From positions 932,001-996,000 of the forward strand of contig JAQFVV010000279.1 of assembly GCA_028023455.1 (NCBI GenBank): a DNA stretch of 64,000 bases. Reading direction: 5' to 3'. Positions 55,744-64,000 of the stretch are shown in pieces; the first letter of the stretch is position 1; each line of letters opens with the position of its first letter. Under the pieces are notes generated by a model, which worked only from the letters and a program-made list of their open reading frames with translations, was not told the origin of the DNA and searched no databases. The stretch is from Epiperipatus broadwayi (taxonomy: Eukaryota; Onychophora; Udeonychophora; Euonychophora; Peripatidae). The translations under genes were made by a program, and so were the position numbers.

Positions 55744-57949
55744 ACAAAGATATATACTGTTTAAGCATAATCAAAATTATAATCATACTATTTATTACTT
55801 ATGAAAATCTTTGAAGATTTGTGATATTTGATAAGATAAACCCACATAAACTCAATAATAACCAATGTGTGATAGAATTACATGAAGGATATTTAATATC
55901 TTAACCATATAATGCAAATAAATAATTAATTGTGTTATCATAGCCAATATATTAATATTTAATAATTAGCTATGCAAATTAATTGTGGAACAATACATAT
56001 ACATATTTATTATGTATAACCGAACCATCTCATATTTAAAATCGAATTAGGAAGTTTGTTTGTTAGATTATTTGTTGTTGTTGTTGTTCATTAGACTTGA
56101 ATACTTTTAAAATGGTAAATAAATATTTAACTTCATCATCCAAATATTAGAGCATCTACAATATCACATTTCACTCATAGTACTGTCATTAAATTTTGTA
56201 TCTTAAAAATGTTTACATATGATTGCTCATTAAACAATGGAATATTGTATTGCTGTGAAAAAGAAATATTATTCATTATTGGATAATCTCTAGTCTAAAA
56301 TTATTAATATTATATTGTGTTTATTATATTAATATTGTTTAAGAAAATAAATTCATCACTCTTGATTTTAATGATGCTTGATTTTTAATAGGATTTACTT
56401 TTAAGAATTCATTTCCCAGTTAAACTCTTATCAAAAATAGTCATTTTAATCTCTGAATTTTTTTTTTTAAAAAAAGATACAATTTATACATTAAACACTT
56501 CTAAGGTTTCATAAGTAAAATAAATGATGTTACAATCATTAAAGTACATTTAAATAATTCAATTTTTGCATCCTTTGTAATATCTCTATCTCTGTGTGAT
56601 ACACAAAAAAGCAATACCTATCTAAATTATTCAATTAACCATAGATATACTTTTTTATACTTCATATGATTTTCATTGTTTTATAATATAAATTTAATAC
56701 AACATTTCCTTCATGATTTGATTATTTTAAGTATTCAATTGTTCACATTATTTGTTTATTTATTACTTATTGAATTTAATATATTAGTGATGATTTGAAG
56801 AATCTACTAACATTAAAAAAATATTCCATAACATATTTCTTAGAAGTAGTGTTTTTTATTAAACTGCCAAAAGTAAAATTTGTTAAAATTAATATAGTAA
56901 TTAATAATTTTAATCTTTTTTTATTTATTTGTTACATTTGCTTTAAGTTATTATTAATAATTTCTTTACGTTTCGTTCTCTATATTATTGCTAAATATTT
57001 TTTAGTTAACAGCTGGAGCGACATCTATGTCGACACTTTACAAATATATGTAATACATTTGTACTCTATCTATAATTATTTTATGAATGTACGTGTGTAA
57101 ATGATTATTAATATTTATGAACATAAATTTGACTATTAATGGAAGATAAACTATTTTTGTTTTTAAATGTCAAATATTATTTTTGATAAGATATATTAAC
57201 TTAATATAATTAATTTCTTAACGTGATATTTTCTAGAACAGATCATTACTTATATTTAATAAGATTTTTGAAAGTCAGATAAATAAAGTTCATATCTTTT
57301 CAACTTAATGAATTTAATTATTATATTTTTGTCATTAATCTACATGTTAACTTTGTTTTTAATTTTTGCATAATGAGATGAATGTGAAGTTTCTGTTGTG
57401 CCTAAAGCATTATCTATTAATGTGAGAAGATTATCGTTTCTGCATGAGTATACATACCTCAGAGAAATTTAATGATAAAGTCTCTTGTTGAGCAAGTAAA
57501 ATCAGGCTACAGTTAAAATTGAAAAGGTGAATTAAATTAATTTACAATACATTTCATAACATGCTGAGATTTTTTTTTTAAATATAAGCAAAACATATAT
57601 ATATAATTAAATAAGTTTTCGAAAAATAGATTTTAAACTTCAGGAATCTTTTGAAGACTTTAAAAATAAATTAAGATCATGGAATTTCTAAAAAAAAAAA
57701 AAAGAATTCCCCCAAAATATTAAATTTCATATTTTATGTAAAAATATTTGTTATTATGCTCATATGTAATAGTTATTATTTATAGAGAAAGATATATTTC
57801 CAACGACATCTATATATTTCTACAATTTGACATTACCATTTTAACAGCAGCCCACTTTAGTAAATATATAAATGATTATTATTAATCATTTATTATGTTA
57901 AAGATTATAATATCATTTCTTGTCAAAATATGAACTTTAATCCCCATTA

Positions 57950-57951
<2 letters not shown>
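55742..57951. other. Unassigned AT-rich interval
   Basis: No gene recognised. The 101-residue frame at 56795-57100 is hydrophobic and AT-driven (many I, F, L, Y), with no motif; I treat it as chance. Confidence 0.45.
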
Positions 57952-58034
<83 letters not shown>

Positions 58035-58172
58035 AACTTTTCATGCTGCTAGCTGAAATTCTAACGCAGAAATTATAACTCAGAGTTATATTATTTCAAA
58101 AATGTTTTCTGTGAAACATACATAAAAGCTGAATAATGCAACATAAGTAAAATATAATCTCTTGCAAATAGG

Positions 58173-58224
<52 letters not shown>

Positions 58225-58262
58225 ATATTTTGATATATATATATATATATATATATCAAAAT
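57952..58262. repeat. Cluster of TA tracts with small palindromes
   Basis: TA tracts at 57952-57981 and 57993-58028 separated by an A-run, at 58171-58222, and a TA-centred palindrome ATTTTGATATAT/ATATATCAAAAT at 58225-58262. Confidence 0.9.
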
Positions 58263-58739
58263 TCAGACTAATGTAAATAAGAACAAAACTAAATCAGTTA
58301 AAATCATAGCAAATAAACAAATATAATTAACAATATGGATACAAAGTAAAATCAATATAATAATCATTTTAAACTTTGAAATATCCCAAATATGACTATA
58401 TAAAAAATATAACTAGATGTTTATTGCTAGCTTAAATTAAAATATTGAAAATAAAATGTATTAGTATCACTTAATGTAAAATTACTTTAGCAGCACTATC
58501 TGTAAAACAAAAAGTAGTATTGGAAAAACATAACTTTTTATGATAGGCCCCTATATAGTAAAGCATTATTTTAGACAATGGTATTCCATTTCTTATATAG
58601 TTATGCATAGTAGTATTTGTTGTTTTAAAAGATTATTATAATAATATTGACTTATGTATGTAATAAAATATGTTTTTTTATTGTTTATTATCATTATAAC
58701 TGAATTAATTTGTCATTTTGGTTTGCATCAATCTGAATT
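58263..58739. other. Unassigned AT-rich interval
   Basis: Nothing recognised. Confidence 0.45.
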
Positions 58740-59240
58740 TCAATAGACTTAACACCTTTGCTATATCTGACCTTGACTTTAGAAATGGACTATTTCAGAT
58801 TCCCTAGCTGCATAGGACAAATAGCGTATTTCTGTCAAGGACAAATAGCATAATGCTGTCATGGAAAAGCTTACTGCTGTTCAGGTTTGCAGAGCTTCCC
58901 TGGGGGAAAACATTAGTCAAACTTAAAAAGACAGTATAGTCAGCCTTTTGGAGGCAGGGCAGAAAGAAATTACTCCTGACAACCTGAATGTCTGAATGTG
59001 CTCACCATTAAATCCTCTGCCATCAACAATGGTAGTATCTCTTCTCATTACCACAATGTCCACGCAGTGAGGAAAGTCCACCTATGTACTGGAAATTGCT
59101 ACATCCACACTTGACTCAAGGTAAGATAAATACATAGCTGAAAGAGTCTTACCAGAGTCCATGAGACAAGGTAACCATTAGCTGGAAGCAAGCTCCATTA
59201 CTTGGTATGAATACCTCAACATTAACATGTATAAATGATA
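58740..59240. other. More GC-balanced block, possible old repeat or gene relic
   Basis: Base composition is visibly more balanced than the surroundings. A short tandem duplication, GGACAAATAGCGTATTTCTGTC then GGACAAATAGCATAATGCTG, lies at 58815-58862. Translations on both strands are interrupted and I recognise no domain. Confidence 0.35.
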
Positions 59241-59682
59241 TATGAATATTTTTGTTTAACTAACAAGTGTGTATATTTTTAATATTAATAAATAGTACAT
59301 TTTAATTGTTGAATGTTTGTTCTTTTTGTAACTGTTGGTTTGGAATGAACCTTTAAGCATAACCAAACACAGCAGTACCATTAACACCTTCTGTTTTATG
59401 CAGCATTTATGTTTGTTTCATAGTAGTGCTACTGAAGCAATCTAATGGTTAAAGGGATCTGATATATTCTATTTCATATATATGGATGAAAAGGAATTTC
59501 GAAACTACTAATAATAATGACATAAAATACATATTAAAATATAGCTATCTAATAGTACAAGAAATAGTGGGCACTCTAAAATCTCACAATATTTTAAAGT
59601 TAATTCATATAATATCAAATCCAAAAATTACATTTATTGAACAATTAACAGGTATTTTGCAGTGCGGGCCTTTTTAACCATG
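59241..59682. other. Unassigned AT-rich interval
   Basis: A 63-residue frame at 59486-59677 has no recognisable motif. Nothing else found. Confidence 0.4.
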
Positions 59683-59699
59683 TGGAGTAATTTAATATT

Positions 59700-59739
<40 letters not shown>

Positions 59740-59837
59740 TTAAATTACTCCATATTTATATGAGGAAACATATATGTTTCAATATATATATATATATATA
59801 TATATATTGAAACATATATGTTTCCTCATATAAATAT
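59683..59837. repeat. Two back-to-back TA-centred palindromes
   Basis: Palindrome 1: TGGAGTAATTTAATATTT at 59683-59700 and its complement at 59735-59752 around a TA tract. Palindrome 2 begins on the next base: ATATTTATATGAGGAAACAT at 59753-59772 and its complement ending at 59837 around another TA tract. Confidence 0.95.
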
Positions 59838-60530
59838 TCATAAGATTTCCCCCCCCATTCAGAAATGTCTGGCGTGGTTCAGTCTAATTGGAAATGCAAT
59901 AAAGTTGTGATTCGTTAAAAATGAAAAATAAAATCATATTTTTGATTTTTAGTATTGATGGATTTAAATAAAATGTTATATCATCTTATTTTATTTTTTT
60001 TTATCTGTCTCAATGAAAAAAAAAAGAAATTAATTATCCAATCTTTGAAAAGAAAGAAAGAAGTCACTTGAGTTAAACTGAGGCAGTATTCAAATTAGAC
60101 ACGTCGTTGAAAAAAAAGAACTTTTTTTTCTCTCTCTTGTCTTACGCAGAGAGCTTTAACAAAACATGAAAATGAAAAAAAAAGTTTTACTAGAGGAATT
60201 ATAATAAAAATGGAATAAATTAGAAGCTCCACTCTCTCCACACTATGCCATGACCTTCCATAAATGAAATAATCCACCTTCTTCTTGAATAAACTGGACT
60301 ACAAAACATGGAAGGTAATTTTTATAAAATACTAAAACATATTTATCATACGTTATAAAGTGGAATTATGAAATAATTAACTAGAATTTGTTTTGTAAGG
60401 TATTGAAACATGTTTATCATGCGTTGTAAAATGAAGTTATGAAATAGTTATACGCAAATTTGTTTATAAAAATATTTGAACGTGTTTACTATATAAATTA
60501 TAAATGCTTTAATTACTAAATGATAAGTGC
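59838..60530. other. Unassigned AT-rich interval
   Basis: C-run at 59849-59856 and several A/T runs. No gene recognised. It may include the start of the downstream LTR element, whose left edge cannot be set. Confidence 0.4.
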
Positions 60531-61610
60531 TCCACAAGCCAAACAGAATTTATGTAGATGAATATACTTTTATATTTGACTAAATTATAAATGCTCCACA
60601 AGCCAAACAGAGTTTACCTATATGAATATAGTTTTATATTGGCTAAATTATAAATGCCTCAATTATCAAATGATAAGTGCTCTACAAACCAAGAATTGCT
60701 GAGTTCAAATGTCTACCAATCGGTAATAATTAATAAAATGATGAAATGCTGTATAAATCATAAATACTTGACTGCTTCTAAACTTCTTATAATGTAACAG
60801 AGTTTATGTATGAGAATATACTTCTATATTTGGTTAAATTATAAATGCCTCAATTATCAAATGATAAATGCTCTACAAACCAATAATTGCTGAGTTCAAA
60901 TGTCTACCAATCGGTAATAATTCATAAAATGATAAAATGCTGTATAAACCATAAATGCTTGACTGCTTCTAAGGTTCTTACCTTAAATGAATTCAAATTG
61001 AATTATTGTATAAACCATAAGTGCTTGACTGCTTCAAAATGAATTATTGTATAAACCATAAATGCTTGACTGCTTCTAAGGTTCTTCTCTTAAATGAACA
61101 AATGAATTATTGTATAAACCAAAAATGCTTGACTGCTTCAAAATGAATTATTGTATAAACCATAAATGCTTGACTGCTTCTAAGATTCTTCTCATAAAGG
61201 AATACAAAAACAAACTATTATTAAATTAGAATATTTCCAAGCTTCCTCTCATAAATGGATTCAAAATGAATTAATGTTGAATTAGAATATTTCCAAGCTT
61301 CTTCTCATAAATGGATTCAAAATGAATTATTGTTGAATTAGAATATTTCTAAGCTTCTTCTCATAAATGGATTCAAAATGAATTATTGTTGAATTAGAAT
61401 ATTTCTAAGCTTCTTCTCATAAATGGATTCAAAATGAATTATTATTGAATTAGAATATTTCCAAGCTTCTTCTCATAAAGGAATTAAAGAACTATTGTTG
61501 AATTAGAATATTCACAAGCTTCTTCCCATAAATGAATTCAAAATGAACTATTATTGAATTAGAATATTTCCAAGCTTCTTCTCATAGAGGAATTAATGAA
61601 CTATTATTGA
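60530..61610. repeat. Nested minisatellites (possible LTR interior)
   Basis: Three related arrays are adjacent. 60530-60960 holds two copies of a roughly 190 bp unit (TTATAAATGCCTCAATTATC, CTACCAATCGGTAATAATT). 60950-61200 alternates long and short units containing TAAACCATAAATGCTTGACT. 61205-61610 holds about seven units of 56 bp (ATTAGAATATTTCCAAGCTT). The 56 bp unit shares ATTCAAAATGAATTATTGT with the earlier arrays, so all derive from one ancestral repeat. Confidence 0.88.
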
Positions 61611-62012
61611 AATTGCAAATTAATTGTTATTTAATAAGTTTTTTTTGTTACTAAAATTAAATTGGTTATCCAGTTGTTTAGTTTTGTTTATTTATCGCAT
61701 CACTCACCAATTATAGCACTGGTTCATGAGAATCTCATGTTCTCTGAGCTATGTCTGACATAACTTGACCTAGGCCAGTCAGGTTGTAGTGAGATGGAAC
61801 TCTAATGGTGCTCTTTGGGAAACCAAACATAGAAATATTTAGATGTTTCCAGTCTCTATGTACTACATCGTCTGATGAGCAGGGAATATTGTTGTAGGGG
61901 GGCATTAACATCTGCATTAAGAACATCAATTGATAGTTCCTTCCTGCAGCATGCTCATCAGAAAATTGTTACAACTGATGTAATAAAAGGGTTGTATGGC
62001 GGTCCAGTTACA
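61611..62012 (+). repeat. Right part of a putative 5' LTR (second LTR element)
   Basis: The sequence directly before a PBS at 62015 ends GTCCAGTTACA, finishing in CA as LTRs commonly do. GC content is higher than upstream. The left edge is not visible because the partner LTR lies beyond the window; the minisatellites may belong to it. Short frames at 61735-62132 are not called. Confidence 0.5.
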
Positions 62013-62220
62013 TTTGGTGCCCAACATGGGGCCTTATCTGGCATAGGCATTGGCTACATTTGTCATCCAACTGTGAGACATTATCCAGCTAGCCTAACCA
62101 TAGGCACCTATTACATTGTCATCTTACTGTGAGGCCTTAACTGGCTAACATATTCATAGACCGGTTAATTTGCCACCCTATTGTGAGGTCCGATCTAGCT
62201 AGCCTACTCATAGGCATAAG
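62010..62220 (+). repeat. PBS-like tandem repeats in the leader
   Basis: The PBS segment ACATTTGGTGCCCAAC is followed by degenerate repeats at 62056 (ACATTTGTCATCCAACTGTG), 62113 (ACATTGTCATCTTACTGTG) and about 62167 (ATTTGCCACCCTATTGTG), each followed by a TAGCCTA..CATAGGCA-type phrase. Periods are about 46, 57 and 54 bp. Confidence 0.7.
62015..62032 (+). promoter_or_regulatory. Primer-binding site, tRNA-Lys (1,2) type
   Basis: TGGTGCCCAACATGGGGC matches the well-known tRNA-Lys1,2 complement at 16 of 18 positions (differences at positions 4 and 12). It begins two bases after the putative LTR end. Confidence 0.75.
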
Positions 62221-62441
62221 CAGATCACGATTCTGTGATATGAATAGTGCATATGATGTAGTGATGTAATTTGTTCAGGAAGGATAAAGAAATAAAAGTT
62301 TAAAAGAAACAACACAAAAATGAATGTCATAAAGAATGAAACAGGCATTTCAAAGAAGATGGAGTGAAGTCATGGTGTGGATGGAGAGAGAAGCTTATTA
62401 AAGTTGAAATTAAAAAAATACCACTAAACTAGAATAAAATA

Positions 62442-62896
62442 TTGATGAAAACCAGATCAAAATCAAAAAAGATGATGAATACAGAAAGCATAAAGGATCC
62501 TCCTGAGAAAGAAGATAAACAAGAAGCTAAAGCAGACGAGGAATCCGAGAAAAGAGGGGAGACGTCTACATTAGCCCAGTTATTGGAAATTATGAAAGCA
62601 AACCATAAGCAGCTATTCGATATGATCAAAGAACGAAGAGAAGAAGATGAGAAACAAAGAGAAAAAGATATTAAACAGAGAGAAGAAGATAACAAAAAAG
62701 AGACAAACAAAGAGAAGAATATATCAAACAAAGAGAAGAAGATATCAAACAGAGAGAAGAAGATAACAAAAAAAGAGATAAGCAAAGAGAAGAAGATATC
62801 AAACAGAGAGAAGATAAAAAACGAATTAAAGAAGCATTCAAAAATCAGAATGAAAAGTTAAATCAGTTGATAAAGGAAATAATTCAACCTAAATAA
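62442..62896 (+). pseudogene. Gag-like coiled-coil ORF, frameshifted
   Basis: Starts MKTRSKSKKMMN at the first ATG after the leader and continues through TLAQLLEIMKANHKQLFDMI, then a strongly charged repeat region with the unit KQREEDIKQREEDNKK. The DNA repeat GATAACAAAAAAAGAGA (seven A) occurs at about 62758, while its earlier copy at about 62689 has six A. Losing one A there shifts the frame, so the annotated frame ends at 62861. The other frame remains coiled-coil-like up to QLIKEIIQPK, then the two stops TAA TAG at 62893-62898. It probably encoded the N-terminal multimerisation part of Gag. Confidence 0.6.
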
Positions 62897-62914
62897 TAGG
62901 ATGAGGAGGAAACT

Positions 62915-63892
62915 TTGGAATTTCCAACCAAAGATATTTTAAAGGAATCACAAATTGAATATCCTATTACTGATGAAGCAAAGTTTGAGATTGTTAAAAA
63001 GGAAGAAATTGAAATTATGAATGGTGATCTTGAAATTGTTGGTCTACCTTCAGAAAAAAGTCTGATTGTGGAATATGCCTTTAAAATTGAAAAGAAAGAA
63101 GTATATACAGAAGCTGAAAATGAAATAGTATCGAACACAGCAAAAGAGTTTCAAACGGATGAAAATGAATCTAATAAAGCAAAATTAAAATCTTCTCATC
63201 CTCAAGAAGATGAAAAACATGAAAATGAACATAATCAAAAACTTAATTCTCATATAACTAAGGAACTGTCCAATATAGAAGAAAATGTTTCAGAAAAATT
63301 GTCTGATATATGCTATGAAATAGTAACAGAGATAGAGAAAAAAATCATAAAATGGAAAGAAAAGTGTGTTAGTCCTCAGCCATATATAAAAATTATAAAC
63401 AAAAGCTTAATAAACTCAAATCAAAAATTGAGTATAGAAAAAAAATATATAAAGACAGTTATTAAAAATATAGTTGCTTACACAGGAAAAGATACTAAAA
63501 AGGAATCTGAAAACTCGGGATTTATCAGTGTGAAAGAAATTAAACAACAAGAAACCTTTGCAAATACCAAAACAATAATTACTATGGCAGAAGAACCATT
63601 TAAAAAGAAACTTTTATATAAAAATAAAGTACCACCATGGAAGAGGAACAGGAGAAAATTCACAGATGGTGTTCATGGTCCATATCGGACACATATAATT
63701 AGAAGATCAAACAGTAACAATGATCTCCAAAGAAAATACAGAAGTGAAGAAGCAAGACATCACAGTAATGTTAAACATGATAAATTTTCAACAAAGAGAC
63801 GATCCAGAAGTATGTCACCTCATAATACAAAAGAGGACTATAGGAGAACTGATCATGATCCTCAGTTTCTCCAAACCAGGTTGCAGTTGTAA
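62915..63892 (+). CDS. Unrecognised charged ORF downstream of the Gag-like frame
   Basis: An open frame of 325 residues in the same register as the end of the preceding frame, after the tandem stops at 62893-62898. The first ATG is at 62915 but the frame is open from 62899. Composition is very acidic and basic: the middle has Glu/Lys/Asn-rich sequence (about residues 60-165), and the C-terminal 110 residues are basic with an Arg/Ser stretch (KRRSRSMSPHN) and VPPWKRNRRKFTDG. No capsid, protease, zinc knuckle or polymerase motif is seen. It could be the C-terminal half of a Gag, an accessory protein of a non-autonomous element, or a captured sequence. The length without stops suggests recent function. 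Confidence 0.5.
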   Translation: MEFPTKDILKESQIEYPITDEAKFEIVKKEEIEIMNGDLEIVGLPSEKSLIVEYAFKIEKKEVYTEAENEIVSNTAKEFQTDENESNKAKLKSSHPQEDEKHENEHNQKLNSHITKELSNIEENVSEKLSDICYEIVTEIEKKIIKWKEKCVSPQPYIKIINKSLINSNQKLSIEKKYIKTVIKNIVAYTGKDTKKESENSGFISVKEIKQQETFANTKTIITMAEEPFKKKLLYKNKVPPWKRNRRKFTDGVHGPYRTHIIRRSNSNNDLQRKYRSEEARHHSNVKHDKFSTKRRSRSMSPHNTKEDYRRTDHDPQFLQTRLQL

Positions 63893-64000
63893 TTCAGAAT
63901 AAAATGGAGATAGCTGATGGGAAAAGTTTGTGAGTGTGGTGTAGTGATGCATGAACTTGTGTTTTTCATGTTGAGATGGTGGATGATTGAGCAGAGCTGC
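63893..64000 (+). other. Window end, after the ORF
   Basis: 108 bases without a frame. It appears to continue the LTR element, as no terminal signal is seen. Confidence 0.4.

Larger units (their letters stand above)
62013..64000 (+). mobile_element. 5' portion of a second LTR retrotransposon, runs off the window
   Basis: PBS, repeated leader and a Gag-like reading frame follow one another on the plus strand. Protease, RT and integrase are not reached. The class (Gypsy or other) is not determined. The PBS, the MKTRSKSK-type start and the Arg/Lys/Glu-rich coiled coil suggest a Gypsy-like Gag, but no capsid motif is seen within the window. Confidence 0.6.

Noticed and set aside
56795-57100. 101-residue hydrophobic frame
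   Set aside because: The composition follows AT content; no signal peptide plus domain arrangement can be supported.
61205-61610. Regular 56 bp repeats resembling a CRISPR array
   Set aside because: Whole units repeat with no unique spacers, in a eukaryotic context; this is a minisatellite.
61868-61965. CTGATGA boxes on both strands near 61870 and 61955
   Set aside because: No GAAA or stem II at the required distance, so not hammerheads.

Overview
This is an AT-rich metazoan nuclear window with no recognisable host protein-coding gene. The mix of long TA, ATAG, GA and AAT microsatellites, Ty3/Gypsy elements, an RTE-type LINE, Penelope-like elements (PLEs) and fold-back repeats suits a large mollusc genome, perhaps a cephalopod. 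That organism guess is inference: no species-diagnostic gene is present.

Layout. 1-2474: a diverged interspersed repeat, then a fold-back and a long TA tract. 2475-13058: a complete but disabled Ty3/Gypsy retrotransposon with 2.1 kb LTRs, a tandemly repeated primer-binding leader, a two-frame coiled-coil/capsid gag and a broken pol (protease, RT, RNase H, integrase). It sits in a TA microsatellite. 13613-18642: two direct copies of a 2.1-2.2 kb repeat. 19.5-20.3 kb: a weak RT remnant. 20-42 kb: mostly unassigned AT-rich DNA with microsatellites, fold-backs (25.7, 26.9-27.6, 29.2-31.4, 39.8-40.4 kb) and minisatellites. 42826-44880: a fold-back PLE fragment with a GIY-YIG domain, then an inverted/tandem element with three copies of a hammerhead ribozyme. 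49.5-52.5 kb: a near-full-length but decayed RTE LINE, followed by a 161 bp TA-flanked fold-back MITE and a second, larger PLE palindrome (52688-54413). 54.5-60 kb: unassigned AT-rich DNA and TA-centred palindromes. 60.5-64 kb: minisatellites and the 5' part of a second LTR element, with a tRNA-Lys-type primer-binding site, PBS-like tandem repeats and a broken gag-like reading frame running towards the window edge.

How the parts relate. Everything recognisable is mobile. The most interesting signals are (1) a candidate retrozyme-like array at 43.8-44.9 kb whose ribozyme core, stems and cleavage site can be read base by base; (2) related but degenerate hammerhead-like folds just after the stop codon of both PLE fragments; (3) two different LTR elements that each carry a tandem array of PBS-like units downstream of the LTR; and (4) repeated palindromes whose centres or edges are TA microsatellites. 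All reading frames in the recognisable elements are interrupted except short ones, so none looks autonomously active.
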